From Hysterangium stoloniferum (taxonomy: Eukaryota; Basidiomycota; Agaricomycetes; Hysterangiales; Hysterangiaceae): a stretch of DNA of 64,000 nt. Every line of letters begins with the position of its first letter. The stretch's first letter is position 1. Of this stretch, positions 1-11,440 are shown piece by piece. The stretch lies in the NCBI GenBank assembly GCA_015178975.1, contig WHVD01000206.1, forward strand, positions 62,001 through 126,000, in the 5' to 3' direction. A program made the translations under genes and the position numbers. Below the pieces are notes generated by a model. It ran no database searches and was not told the DNA's origin. It saw nothing but the letters and a program-made list of their open reading frames with translations.

Positions 1-888
1 TCTGATGATGACTTGGATGTCCATGCCATGCAGGTGGAACTCTTTAAAGTGACAGAAGAAGGAATGAGAGGCCAATGAGAAGGTGAGGCAGGAGGTGCAA
101 GAGTCTCCCTACTCCCCAGCAGGGGAGGAAAATGAGGCAACTGATGAGAATCAACTACAATATGAAGGGGAAGACAAGTCCCCCATTTGTGATGAATATC
201 CCACAGATCCACCCTAGGAAAATGTGGTTGAAAAAACAAACATGAATTATGCTATCTGCACTATCAATATAGTGCCAATGTACCCCTAACGAATTCTGAA
301 TCCAGGACCAGTAATTCAAGTGACATGTAGAACGAGTCAAAGTAGGTGTGTCAGGTCCACCATGATATAACCCACGCTCGTGCGTCAAGTCTGACATGGT
401 GCATATGATCAGTTCCTGCCTATTGGAACGGCCGTTCCCACCGCCCTTTTTCAAGTTTAGACTACCACGGTCTGATAGGGGTATAGTAAACGCTCTATCT
501 TTGAGGCAACTAGTGGTAAACATGGTTTGGTAGATAAGCCCGCTGTGCTGTAATTTTAAAGACCTCAAAGACTGCATCAGAAATCTTGCAACGTATCATG
601 TGAAGATCTATAGATTTTGATTAGCCTGTCCCTGGCAGTGCTTCCTGATAGTTGAGTGAACATAAAGACGTACAGGTCCCTAGTCAGCCTTTATATCACT
701 CTAATATCTGTCCCGAAATGAAAAGGTACGTCGATATGTAACAGATAATTTATTGTTATGACATTATTGAGGATTGTAGATTTCGCACGGCATTATCAAA
801 CAAGTCACCGAAAACACCGAAAACACAAGCCTTATCGACACGTCAAGAACACAGGAGCGGAAGTTTTCACACGCTAGTGGACGATGTG

Positions 889-1866
889 ATGAAGCGCATT
901 CTACTTGAGCTCGACACCCCAGATTATTTAGCACTCACACTGGTGTCACGCCGAAGCAGTGCTTTGGCTATGCCATTCCTTTATCGAGAGATAAAGCTCC
1001 TCACTCCAGTCGGTAACAGTATTACTGTCGCCCATAAGCAACCTCTACAGAAGTCGCAGGCTCGTCTTCGTAAGACACTTACCACCCATCCAAGTTTATA
1101 TCTACACATCCAAAGCTTTGGATGGTCCCTGGGACACAAAGAGTCATTGCTTCCGCTCATGCATTGTGTGGCAGCAATGTCCAACCTTCGGAGAATCGAG
1201 CTCGTCAAGCCATATAACGGCCAGGAAATCGAGCCTCGTGAAGATTTCCTAAAATTCGTCCGTATTCTTCCCAAATGTAGGCAAGTTCTGTTGGAAGGAA
1301 ACATACCGGCAGAGGCCGCCCGATCATTGATTCATCCCGCTCAGCTCAGAGAACTATCTCTTGACGGCATGCCATCGCTGACGATCCCGCTACTTAGACG
1401 CCTCAGTAGTGGTGGTCAACTTGAATTTTCTAATCTCACATCCATCACTTTGAGATTCCCCAGGGGATATATGATGCATGGACCGGGTATCATAAATATT
1501 CTGACTGTATGGAAAGGAGTTCTCTTGTCTCTAAGAAATGTTTTGGAAGACATTACGCTTGGGGCAAGAATGACTCTAAAGGGCATAGCAGGGAAAAGGA
1601 TTATGGTCTCTCAACCACCTAAAGATGACTTCCTACGTGTTATCCTCCCAATATTTATGTCGCACAGATTCCCTCGTCTGGTGTCCCTTATATTAGAGGG
1701 ATTTCCTAACTTAATCACCGTGAACACGTCAGATCCGTGGTACACATGCCTGGAGGCGATATTTATCACAGTGCCGTCTTTGATGATCACTTCCCCTCCA
1801 AAACCTTGGGAACATCTTTGGAAATCGGTGTACGATAAGAAGGCAAAGGAATTACGGGCATGTTAA
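889..1866 (+). CDS. F-box protein with leucine-rich-type C-terminus, copy 1
   Basis: The N-terminus has the F-box consensus: acidic start, ILLELD, a DYLALTLVSRR core and a PFLYREI end, as in the large family of basidiomycete F-box proteins. F-box proteins bind Skp1 in SCF ubiquitin ligases; the remaining residues, rich in spaced leucines, would recruit the substrate. Copy 2 at 25936 starts 46 codons further upstream, but the matching codon here is ATA, so I chose the first in-frame ATG, 889; an in-frame GTG lies at 877. The protein ends about 90 bp earlier in the aligned locus: copy 2 has a segment bounded by CATG repeats that is missing here, and the stop is taken from the joined sequence. 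About 90 percent identical to copy 2 by eye. Substrate unknown; expression of this copy is uncertain because its upstream start is lost. Confidence 0.72.
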   Translation: MKRILLELDTPDYLALTLVSRRSSALAMPFLYREIKLLTPVGNSITVAHKQPLQKSQARLRKTLTTHPSLYLHIQSFGWSLGHKESLLPLMHCVAAMSNLRRIELVKPYNGQEIEPREDFLKFVRILPKCRQVLLEGNIPAEAARSLIHPAQLRELSLDGMPSLTIPLLRRLSSGGQLEFSNLTSITLRFPRGYMMHGPGIINILTVWKGVLLSLRNVLEDITLGARMTLKGIAGKRIMVSQPPKDDFLRVILPIFMSHRFPRLVSLILEGFPNLITVNTSDPWYTCLEAIFITVPSLMITSPPKPWEHLWKSVYDKKAKELRAC

Positions 1867-2121
1867 ATCTTATTATATTACACTAAGAAACGTCTTTGAA
1901 GTTCTTCTTGTGGCCGGATTAAGTTATCTAGGTGTTCAAAGTCAAGGATGCCAGTGGGCTTCGCACATTCACGGAAATAGACATTGTTCATGGCATCAAA
2001 ATGTTGAAGATTAACTCACGTTTCACATCAACTGTACACTTTTCCTTGTCAAAACGCGAATAGGTTATATCTTGTAACTTCGGCATAACTGTAACCCTGG
2101 ACGAAATGTACCAGTAAATGC

Positions 2122-2375
2122 TGTAGAAATAAACGGGGTAAAAGGCTATAATGTATAAGCCTTAGTTGGGACTGTTAGGTGAGCAACTAAGTTGACTACC
2201 TATAATGTATAACTACATGTAGTTTAGTACAGGTATATCATGATGATTATAAATATCACTACTTATGCCTTAGTTGGAACCATTAGGTGAGCAACTAAGG
2301 TGACAAACACTTTAAGATATACAGAGTCGGCATTCTCCCCCTGTTCTCTAAGCAGTCGACACTATTATTCCAACA
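2122..2375 (-). repeat. copia-1 LTR, 3' side of element
   Basis: TGT...ACA-type ends. It is longer than its partner (254 versus 173 bp) because a stretch containing CCTTAGTTGG and AGGTGAGCAACTAAG occurs twice here and once in the partner. The 5-bp TSD AATGC lies just outside. Confidence 0.85.
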
Positions 2376-2478
2376 CCCCCCCTCACACATGAGTGTGTAT
2401 TCCAGCACTTGATGTATGGTATGTGTGCTTGGGGCATGCAAGGCCCTTGGTGAGTATATCAGCTACCATCTCATTGGT

Positions 2479-4247
2479 TCAGCAGTAAACAAGCTTGATC
2501 TTGCCTTGTGTTACAGCATTGTGGATGAAATGAAAGTGAGTGAGTTCACCGATGATGGAATAAAGCCAGATGAGTTCCTTTGCAGCATGTGTTGATGCTA
2601 TGAACTCAGACTCGGTGGATGACAGTGCGACCACAGGTTCCTTCTTTGAACTCCAGGATATGGTGCCACCATCTATGATATAAAAATAGCTCAAAGTGGA
2701 GTGCTGATGGTCCTGTGATGCCCAATCAGCATCAGTATAGCCCCAAGGCTGTCAGTGGGTAATTCATATATAAGCTTGATGTTCTGCATTCCTTTTAGGT
2801 ATTTCAAGACTTTGCCACTTCCCAGTGAGTGTGCCCAGGTTGTCCATGAATCATGATAGTATTCCTACAGCAAATGATATGTCAGGGCATGTCATTCTTG
2901 ATATGTATAGGAGAGACCCAGCTAGCTGTTTGTATGGTATGTACATCCTTCATGTTGTCTCATTCCCCATTGGTACTGGGTGATTGATTGCCTGTTAATT
3001 GGGTTCCGGGTTCAAGTGGGGTGGAGATGGGATGCACATTGTTGAGGTTGAAGTGGTCCAGCATTTTTTGGATAAAGGCATTCTGAGATAGTGATAGGGT
3101 GTGTGCCTTCTCATTTTGTTCAACCTTTACACCTAGTAACCAGTGTATTGGACCTATATTGACAAGTTCAAGCTGAACATGTGAATCTGAGTCTTGTGAA
3201 TAGAGCATGTAGCTCCTCGTACCACTCCCATCCTGCCTGTTTCAATTTGTAAATCAGCTTGAGTAATAGGCATGCTAGGTCCTCTTCACCAAGTTTCAAA
3301 AATCCAGGTGGCTGTTTCATGAAGATTGTTTCTTCGAGCTTTGCATTGAGGTAAGCATTCTTGTAATCAGCCTGGTGTATGGTCCATCCATTGTGGTTTG
3401 CAAGTGTGAGAATGAGGCATATTGATTCCAAGTTGGCTGTCATGGCAAATGTTTCATTGAAATCAACACTGGGGACTTGAGAGAACACTTGTGCTACAAG
3501 CCAGGCCTTCACCTTGATGAGGTTATTCTCTGCATCACATTTCATCACATAAGTCCTTCGACTGCCTACTATGTTTTCATTTGGAGGTGGCTTTACTAAT
3601 GTCCATGTTCTGTTGGCCTGCATTCTTTTTAGCTCCTCTAACATGGCCAGGATCCAAATGTCCTTTTGAGGGCCATATGCTGCTTCCTCGAAAGTCATTG
3701 GGTCATTTGGTGATGATTCCAGCATGACATATTCAACATTGTTATCAGTGTCTGCAGTGAACCATTCTTTTGTGATCGTACCTGTCTCTTCGTGCATGTT
3801 CACTTCCTTTGGTGCTTGGAGGCCCATGGGGAATGTTGGACTACTATTCAGTCCTGTGTGGGATCCTTTCCCCTTGTGAACCTGTTGTAGATATGTTGAA
3901 GGTTTCATGATTTGGGTTGGTGCTGGCTCTGGTTCGAAGTTGTGGAGTGGGTCTGTTGTGATTGTGTTTGGTTTGGGATTTCTGCCAGGTGTGTCATTGC
4001 TGGTTCTGGGTGTGTTTCTGGCTGATTCATTGTCTGTTGGGGGTCTTGCAATACTGTCCTGGGCTTTGGTCATAGTCTCCCCCTCAGACTGGGCAGTGTC
4101 ACTTGTCTTGGGTGGGAAGTACAAGTTGCATTCAACACTAATGTGACCCCTCTCTGGCCAGTATACATGTTGGCTGAGGCTGTGGCTGTCAAAACCTACC
4201 CATCTACATTTGATGGATTTAGCATCCAGTTTTGATGATGTGTTCAC
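2479..4247 (-). pseudogene. copia-1 reverse transcriptase / RNase H region
   Basis: Reading on the minus strand, the Copia RT signature is visible (a GSRRTYVMKCDAENN-like start and a HQADYKNAYLNAKLEETIFM block), followed near 2.5-2.7 kb by the RNase H motif WSSKKEPVVALSSTESEF. This is the 3' half of copia-1, a fossil with more than one break. Confidence 0.85.
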
Positions 4248-4451
4248 TTGTACATAGACTGTGCGCCCAAATTCTCATATGTTTGTGAGATTTGGCTTTT
4301 TGTTCATTACAGCTTCAAAAGGGGTTTTATCAATTAAAGCACATGTTGATACACAGTTCTTTAGCCAGGTTGAATGCATTACTGGCTTTCCCCACAGGGA
4401 TCTGGGTAACTCCACTGCAGAAATCATTGCACATGCATGTTCAATCAGTGT

Positions 4452-5390
4452 TCAGTTTAGTCTCTCTGCTACACCATTTTGTTGTGGTGAGTTGTGAATT
4501 GTAAGGTAGTATTCAGTGCCCTGACTCTGTAGGTATCTTTTGAATTCACCATTGACAAATTCACTGCCACTGTCCATTTGAAAAATTTTAGTTTTCTTCC
4601 CATGTTGTGTGAGTACCCAGGCCTCATATGCCTTGTATTTTTCAAGGGGTTGGTCCTTTGTCACCCTCAGGAAAGTGTGCATTTCATGGCTGTAGTCATC
4701 TATCATGCAATGTGCCACTTCATCCTACCTCTGGTCTGTACTCTTGCAGGTCCCCATATGTCTGAGTAGGTGAGTGCACCATACTCAGGCTTGTATTCAC
4801 CTTCCTGTTCTTTTGGGAAACCATTGCATGTGCACTTTGCTTTCACACATGCTTTGCAAAGAGTTACATCCTCACCTGCAGCTAGTTTGATACTGTCAAT
4901 GATTTTGTTCTTGACAATTTGTAATGTAGTTGATGGGTGGATGTGGCTGAGATATCAGTATAGTTGACTTGGTGTGAGTATGATGCTGGCATGTTCTTTC
5001 TGTATGACTAGTTGGTTCAATACTGTGTTTTGGCATGATGATATATAGTCCATTTTTCTTTGGGACTTTGAAAACTTCACATCCATTTGGATAGGCCAGT
5101 TGAGCACCATCCTTGCCAAATGTTAGTTTATAGCTGGATTTTGCAATTTGGCTGATGGATATCAGAGGGGTGGGCATGGTTGGTGCACATAGTGTGTCCT
5201 TCACTGTTATCTTGTGATCTTTTGACTGTTGTGTATAATGAATGTGACATTGCCTTGGCTTGTAGCATGAAAAGTACATCCATCAGCTGCCTTGATTGGG
5301 CATGGTGAAATGGTGAAATGGTGCAGAAATTTGTGAAATTCTCACAGGTTGGATCAAAATGACTGCTTGTGCCAGAGTTGAGTATGTGTC
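4452..5390 (-). pseudogene. copia-1 protease / integrase region
   Basis: The minus strand shows the end of a Copia aspartic protease, a GAG-pre-integrase block near 5.0-5.2 kb, and an integrase core with DDYSHEMHTF, MDSGSEFVNGEF and NSPQQNGVAERLN, the usual Copia DDE context. Fossil. Confidence 0.82.
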
Positions 5391-5395
5391 CTGAC

Positions 5396-6115
5396 TGTTA
5401 AGAACTGAAAACTGACTAATGTCGGTGGCTGACAGGGACCGATCGGAAGGACTTGGCTTCAGCTTATGTGCTGCGCCCTCGCAAATATCCGTAGGATGTC
5501 CTTAAATTTTGGGCGGGCGAAGACTAATCCTAGTGAGTACCTTTCGGCGTGATACCGATCGGAATCGAAGGACAAGTCGAGCGTTGGGCCTAGGGGTCGG
5601 GGCCGGGAGTGGGCGAGCGCACGTGAAGGCGGACGGGGGGATTCTTAGTATGAGACTGATACAGGCGTATGAGGGTATTCTGAGTCGATATTCTGATTGC
5701 CTAGTAACTACAGCTACAGCGGGTTCATATACAAGTAACAGGCATCTGGAAATTACTAATGGGGAGAAGGGCGGAACACGGTATTAACAATAAGCTTGAC
5801 TAGGAACGGGAAGTTTATGATTAGTTTGGAGGCCGATGATAACCGAGAGCGGGATTACGATAAAAGGAAATAGTTCAAGGACTACAAATATAGGTAGACA
5901 TATGCGAAACATAAGATTGAACGGATCAACATAATAAAGGGGACGTATCAAAGTTTGACCAGACAATACGAGTTGTTTTGACGTGGGCGTAAACGGAGTT
6001 TGATCTTCGTGAAAACATTCGTCAGCTTCGGGGCCGATGGTTTCCGAGAGGATGACTTGTCGTTGACAAGTGGCGATAACCTCGGGACCGATAGGGTTGC
6101 GACACGGTCGTAACA
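5396..6115 (-). repeat. Solo LTR, family A, inside copia-1
   Basis: Begins TGTTAAGAACTG and ends GGTCGTAACA, 720 bp, flanked by the exact 5-bp repeat CTGAC (5391-5395 and 6116-6120). Family A LTRs also occur at 11810, 43905 and 48618. It holds the shared LTR block CTTCAGCTTATGTGCTGC near 5455. It keeps many CpGs, so it is clearly younger than the Copia element it sits in. No internal coding part of this family was found in the window. Confidence 0.92.
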
Positions 6116-6856
6116 CTGACTCTTTGATGTCAGATGAACAAGTGCAAAGTTGGTGGCCACAAAGAAAGCATGTTCATTGGTATTCAACATGTCATTTGCT
6201 GTTTTTGCATTCTCATCTCAATTCCTTTTCCTGTGGTGTCCACTGTTGAGGAAGAGAGACACCACATATACTTCTATATGCACTAGGGACGATCGAATCC
6301 GAAATCAGGCAAATGAATATTTCTTTTGCCCCCATCACATCCTCTGTTCTAATCACAGTCACATTGACTGTCACACACATATATATTGGGCATCAATTAT
6401 AGTTTTACCTCAGTCCGTTATACTACGAATATACGAGACTGAGAACTACATTCTAGGGTATCACTTTTAACACACTGTACTGTTTCAGTTGTTGACCCTC
6501 TTTACTGCCACCCTTGCTCCAGCAGTCTTTCTGCCAATGGCTGTCAGGGGACCCTCTGTCACAGACCCCAGGGAGTACCATTTCCTCATCTTATTGAAGT
6601 CCATGAGTCCACAGTCCAACCCCATGCCATTCATCACTTTCCCTCTCCTTCTCATAGTATTAGTGTTCCATTGGGGGAAGGCCCCCTGTTCTGTAATAGG
6701 TAGAGTTATTTTTAGACTACTGGGTGCCTATGGGTCACACCTTGCAGGGAGAATTCCTTAGACTGTTTCTCTTCAGATTCCCTCCTGCTAGGTGAGTTAG
6801 GTAGTTGCTTGTATATATATCAGATCTAATATTACTTCAGATTCCCTCCTGCTAGC

Positions 6857-7687
6857 CTAGTGTGAGTACTGCAGGCAGCAGGGGTTGCCCTTACAATGGC
6901 CCTCTTTACTGCAATTGTCACATTTTCCTTCTCTCTGTGGGTTGGTCCTATTGTCAGTGCTGCTATTCCCACCACGGTTGTTGGCCATCCTGGCTGCTAG
7001 TGCAGTGTCATCTTTCTTTGCCTGTATCTGAGCAAAGTTATGTTTGGCAACTTTGGTGATGTGTGATATGAGGTCATTTAGACTTAGTGACTGTTTGTTA
7101 ACACAAGTAGTAGTGATAAGTGCATGTTGCAATGGTCAGTATTTGTCTGGAATAGCACTGAGAATCATTGTGGTGTATTGGGATGGTTCCAGGCATCCAC
7201 CCACTGATGTATATTTTGCTCACAGGGTTTGTAGTGTTTGGATGGTCTCATGGGGGTCAGCATCCTTGGAACATTGAATTTGATTGATTTGCCAAAGTAT
7301 ATCCACCTGGACCATTTCAGATTGATTGTCGAACTTTGAGCTGATCATCTTCCAGGTTTTTGCTGCCATTTCTAGGCCAATCACATCAATCTGGTATGTT
7401 TTGGGTAATGTGCTCAACATTATTGAGCAAGCATGTTCATTCCTGATCTCCCATGTTTCAAGGTCATCTTCAAACTTCTCTTTGATGTTGGTTGTTGCAT
7501 TGGCACTAGGTGGGTTAGGCGTTTGCACTCTGCCATTGATGTAATGGATAAGCTTCCAGTAGGTCAACACTGGTATGATTTGTGCCTTATATAGGACCCA
7601 GTTCAACCCATTCACATCTACCTTTGGTAGGGGCAGGGTTTGACTCATGGGAAGTAATGTAGCCTCAGTTTGACTGACAGGGCCCAT
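6857..7687 (-). pseudogene. copia-1 gag region
   Basis: The minus strand shows a Copia-type gag (UBN2-like): NGLNWVLYKAQIIPVL near the start, a block with TWEIRNEHACSIMLSTLP, and a C-terminal zinc knuckle CDNCSKEGHCKGNPC (C-x2-C-x4-H-x4-C). Fossil. Between this region and the protease (about 6.1-6.85 kb) I recognise no domain. Confidence 0.8.
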
Positions 7688-7691
7688 AACC

Positions 7692-7864
7692 TGTAGAAAT
7701 AAATGGGGTAAAAGTCTATAATGTATAAGCCTTAGTTAAGACCATTAGGTGAGCAACTAAGGTGATGAAAAATTATGGTTAAGATATATATACTACTTGG
7801 CAAAACATTGCCGAGTTGGCATTCTCCCCTTGCTTTCTAAGCAGTTGATGCTAGTATTCCGACA
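7692..7864 (-). repeat. copia-1 LTR, 5' side of element
   Basis: 173 bp, begins TGTAGAAATAAATGG and ends TATTCCGACA; followed by TSD AATGC. Matches 2122-2375 outside the stretch duplicated there. Confidence 0.85.
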
Positions 7865-7869
7865 AATGC

Positions 7870-8630
7870 AGCCTCCATGACAAAACCAAATGTGGTGTTC
7901 AACAAATTCTGATCATTGAGTGCTCATAAGTAGGTATTGCAATTATTTCTGAGATAATAATTGTAGATTGAGGTATCACTTTAACCATGATCAATAGGCA
8001 CTGCCAAGGATCTAGCACACAGGACTCAGATGCTTCATATTATGAATAATATTATAGTTGGAGATGACTATGTGATATGAAAATATTAACACAGGCACAG
8101 GTGCATCTCATGACCAGAAAAAGCCATTTGAATACACAACAAAGCTATGTATTGGTGTTTTTCACAGAATATACATCTTGTACCAAACTATCACTATACA
8201 CAAATGTCCATAGGAGTTTGAATTACAGCTGTTCTGAGTATGTAGTGTGGAATTCAAAAATCAATAAAAATTCCACTTTGGGGCCCAAAAAATAAATTGC
8301 CATATAACTCCATAATGGGGTGGAAGAAAGATATGATACTTTGTATTTGTCATATATATATATAGGCCCATACTCTTATTTCCTGCTATTTAACATTTGG
8401 ACCTCCATGAAAGAATCAGTTCCCCCACCACAATTGCACACTTTTTGAATTTGAACCATAAATGGACATATGACATAATAATTATGTAATCAACATTTAG
8501 TGATGTTAGAGCTTCTTTCATAATTTATTCAGAATTTTTAGAATTTATTTGAGCCAGTGTTAAAGGGTCATTTCAAAATGAAGAAACATGTGAACAGTTT
8601 TGTTGCCTACTGTATACTTCAACTATATTT
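7870..8630. other. AT-rich stretch without recognised gene
   Basis: The part at 8089-8229 belongs to the F-box segment duplication. The rest is AT-rich with a short TA run near 8345; no domain, RNA or element end was recognised. Confidence 0.6.
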
Positions 8631-8867
8631 GTTACCTGTAATTAAATACACTATGGTACATTTAGTAAGCTAAGAGAAAAGAACTAAGATGATTATAACA
8701 TACCCCAGTCAATACACCGGTATACTTTGACTGAGGTATGAAGCTACGAATAATGTACTACTGTCAATGTGACCATGTGACAGTTGTATATGTGTCTAAG
8801 GCAACATGCTGCTTGGTGTGGTCATGTAAGCTTGACATTGACTTGGGCACTAGAGCCTATTTCAACA
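8631..8867 (-). repeat. copia-2 LTR, 3' side
   Basis: Begins TGTTACCTGTAATTAAATAC and ends CCTATTTCAACA (237 bp), followed by a pyrimidine run CTCCCCCT, the complement of a polypurine tract. A related fragment lies at 24117-24355 and a partial copy near 15795-15903. Confidence 0.8.
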
Positions 8868-9238
8868 CTCCCCCTGGCTCAATGTGCCCTTGCAGAGTCA
8901 CAACATGAGGCACTGTTTGTTGAAGATGACTCTTGCCAGTGGCTTTGTGACCATGTCTGCAAGGTTGTCAGCAGATGCAACTTGTTGTACCTCTATATCC
9001 CCTTCCTCAACCCATTCTCATATGTAATGATAACATATGTCAATGTGCTTTACACATGTGTTGTGCTTTGTGTTTCTGGTTAGGAGTATGCCCCCAAATT
9101 ATCATTATATAGCCTTGCTGGCTTGGGCTGTGGAAAACCGACTTCATCCATAGTGGCATACATCCATAGAATCTGTTTCATACTTCTGGTGAGTGCCATG
9201 TATTCTGCCTCTGTCATGGATAATGCTACTGTTGGTTG

Positions 9239-9444
9239 TGTAAGAATTACATAAGCAGGGTGAAAATATTGACCTGAGCTGGATTTGAACCAGTGACCAC
9301 TAAGTTTGGATTACATGTCTAGTGCTCTTAACCCCTGAGCTATCAGGCCATTAAGAGTAATTCTATTAAGCACCAGTTACTACTGAGATGATTAGTCATC
9401 AGTAAGATATTGATATATCCAGGTCAACCATTACTCATTCAACA
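9239..9444 (-). mobile_element. Small LTR-like insertion (206 bp) carrying a tRNA-like sequence
   Basis: On the minus strand it runs from TGTTGAATGAGTAATGG to TAATTCTTACA and is flanked by the exact 5-bp repeat GGTTG (9234-9238 and 9445-9449), as expected of a solo LTR. It lies inside the RNase H region of copia-2. A second insert with similar left end (TGTTAGATTGAGTAATG) and the same architecture is at 57651-57779. The tRNA-like part is in the same orientation in both. Its nature as a solo LTR of a very small LTR element is inferred from the ends and the duplication. Confidence 0.7.
9271..9349 (-). tRNA. tRNA-like sequence, anticodon uncertain
   Basis: On the minus strand: acceptor arms GGCCTGA and TCAGGTC pair over 7 bp with one wobble; D arm GCTC-loop-GAGC; B-box GGTTCAAATCC inside a T arm; a TTTT run three bases after the end. 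The anticodon arm is irregular: it fits either a degenerate stem or a short intron, and the anticodon could be read TGT or GTA. It may be a tRNA pseudogene or a Pol III promoter carried by the mobile element. Confidence 0.5.
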
Positions 9445-9683
9445 GGTTGGTACTTGGAGCCCCATGCAGTAGGCCCCCTGGATTGGATGAAGACATGCTC
9501 AGAACAAGATCATTGTGTATCAATATCCCCAGCATAATCCACATTGACATACCCAATTGAGGCAAGTTCCTTGTTTGAGCCACCATATGTGATCCCATAA
9601 TCAAGTGTTCCTTTGATATAATGCAGTACATGAGTGAGTGCATTCCAGTGTGCTCTCCCTGGGTTTGAGGCAAACTTGCTGAG

Positions 9684-11440
9684 TGTTAAGTTCTGGAACA
9701 CAAAGGCTCTGGAGTCCTGTGGATTTTCCGGTAATTATTCCGAACACCTCTTTTCCGGGAATTTTCCCAAGGAGTCCCTGGGTAATAAGTCTGGGGAGTT
9801 TCCAGAGATTAGTAGTACAAGGGAGTGTGGTATCAGAATAATTACCAGAAGTATGGTACTACTGAGATGGACTTGGCTTCAGCTTATGGGCTGTGCCCTC
9901 ATACACTCATTCAGGTGTCCATATTTCGAGCTGACAGAATGCATACAAGGAGATGTAGATTCTGGAGTTCCCGTGGGAGTTCTGGGAATTGAGCATGCAG
10001 ACAGACGAGAGGATCAGAGACTGGATCAGGGGTGTAACTTGTTCGAGATTGAAACTGGATTCTAAGTACATGAATATAGGAGACCGTTAAGTGCCGTGTC
10101 GGGAACTTATTCTGGAACTATTGGAAAGTCACCGGAAAGTCGGGAACTATTGGATAGGGTCAGGATGTTGGCTTCAGCTTATGTGCTGCACCTCTACGCA
10201 AACGCTCAAAGTCCTTAATTTCAGAAGTGAGACTTACAATGGAAGATACGGATATTCAGAGTTCCAAAGAGTTCCGAATATCGAGCGTATAGAAAGATGG
10301 AAGAGGGAATAAGAAACTAAGTCAATATCAGATTTAAGGTAAAGTGCAAATTCGCGGAAACTAATATAAGTCTTCTCGTTATTGTAGTACAAACTGAGAC
10401 CATAATAAGACGGAAATAGGAGTATTCTTAAACGGAAATACAATAAGACATATCGGGGAGACAATATTCCAAAACAGGAATATAATAGACAAACGAGTGA
10501 ATACTTGTCAATGGACAAATTACCAAATGCAGAACAAGGGAAGAATGTGGAAGATACGGTAACTATGATGTTCCGTAGTTGGATATCGGAAGTCAGATAT
10601 TGAAACATCCAGGAATGGGTCGTAACAGAGACTTATATAGACTGTAAAATGTAATAATACCAAATCCAGTATTAATGAGGGGCAAAACTATTAAACATAA
10701 AATGAAACAAGTAAATACCAAACTAGGTATTAGGGACAGAATGGAACAGGAGTGGGGTCCAAAACATGACAGGTCATTAGACCATAATGGGAATGGGGCT
10801 CAGTTAGAGGGGTTCCAGGGAGTCCGGTCAGGGTCTGGTGACTGATCTGTGAGATATGGAGTGTCATGTGTATATAGGGTGGAGTTCGGAGTCTGGTGGA
10901 GTCCAATGAATGGTACATGAGACACATGACAGACCATTTGACCATAACGGGAGCAGGGTTCTATGCTCTGTTAGAGGGGTTCCGGGAGTCTGGTCGGAGT
11001 CTGGTGATGGGTACATGAGACACAGAGAGTCCGGTATAAGCAGGTTGATGTCTGGGTCTGGTGGAGTTGAGGACTGGTGTATATGACACAGTGTCGGATA
11101 TAGACAGGTTGAGGTGCAAGTCCAGTGGAGTCTGACAACTGGTGCATATAGGGTGACATGCAGGTCCCAGGAGTCCAGTTGGAGTCCGGTTCAGGAGATG
11201 ACCAAGAACCTGTAGAGATGTCAACTGTGAATGGGTGGAGTCCAATGGATTCTGGGTCATAACAGAAGGTGTCTAGTTGGGGGGCAGACTGACAGAATGG
11301 GATATGAGTCAAAGGGTACTTGAGGGATGAGGATTGGGTTCCAGTGGATTCCAGATCTTTATACTGGTCCAGAAGATGGTTCAGAACCTAATATAATATC
11401 CAAAGGATACTCTATGGAGTTCCCGGGACCGGGTCTTGAC
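9684..11440 (-). repeat. Solo LTR, family C, inside copia-2 (split by a family B LTR)
   Basis: Begins TGTTAAGTTCTGGAACAC; flanked by the exact repeat CTGAG (9679-9683 and 11441-11445). About 1.2 kb without the family B LTR at 10085-10627. Contains the shared LTR block near 9885. Its right part matches the fragment at 39027-39280, and parts match the family E LTR at 46715-47537 in reverse. Old and CpG-poor. Confidence 0.78.
10085..10627 (-). repeat. Solo LTR, family B (gypsy-1 type), inside the family C LTR
   Basis: Reverse complement of the gypsy-1 LTR (16222-16805): GTTAAGTGCCGTGTCGGG at the left and GGGTCGTAACA at the right. Flanked by the exact repeat GAGAC (10080-10084 and 10628-10632). 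Much more diverged than the gypsy-1 LTR pair, mostly by CpG to TpG/CpA changes, so it is an older insertion of the same family. Confidence 0.87.

Larger units (their letters stand above)
2122..7864 (-). mobile_element. Ty1/Copia LTR retrotransposon, decayed (copia-1)
   Basis: Coding runs on the minus strand in Copia order: gag with a zinc knuckle, protease, integrase, reverse transcriptase, RNase H. LTR-like ends start TGTAGAAATAAA and end in CAACA/GACA, and the element is flanked by the 5-bp direct repeat AATGC (2117-2121 and 7865-7869). It contains a younger solo LTR of another family at 5396-6115. It is a fossil with several breaks, strongly depleted in CpG, and its two LTRs differ in length. 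Old. Confidence 0.9.
1..8229. repeat. Duplicated F-box segment, copy 1 (interrupted)
   Basis: Positions 1-2039 match 25203-28560 (apart from the hAT insert and a short flank there), and 8089-8229 match 28570-28705, in the same order and orientation. The intervening part of copy 1 holds a Copia element (2122-7864) and about 300 bp absent from copy 2. The left edge of the duplication lies outside the window or at its border. Upstream sequence, F-box ORF and downstream sequence are all shared, so this is a segmental duplication rather than a retrocopy. Confidence 0.88.
8868..9683 (-). pseudogene. copia-2 RNase H region
   Basis: Minus-strand Copia RNase H motifs: NPGRAHWNALTHVLHYIKGT, LDYGITYGG, VNVDYAGD, and further left VALSMTEAEYMAL. 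It is interrupted at 9239-9444 by the LTR-like insert with a tRNA-like sequence. Fossil. Confidence 0.85.

Noticed and set aside
155-577. 140-codon minus ORF upstream of the F-box gene
   Set aside because: No known domain, not kept in the duplicated copy at 25.3-25.8 kb, and overlaps shared non-coding sequence.
981-1304. Minus-strand ORF inside the F-box gene
   Set aside because: Shadow frame of the F-box coding sequence; its match at 26172-26498 only reflects the duplication.
9271-9349. Free-standing host tRNA gene
   Set aside because: It lies inside a TG...CA insert with an exact target duplication and has an irregular anticodon arm, so a mobile-element origin is more likely.
10730-11312. 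Proline/threonine/histidine-rich ORFs
   Set aside because: They lie within the family C LTR and are chance frames in CpG-poor repeat sequence.
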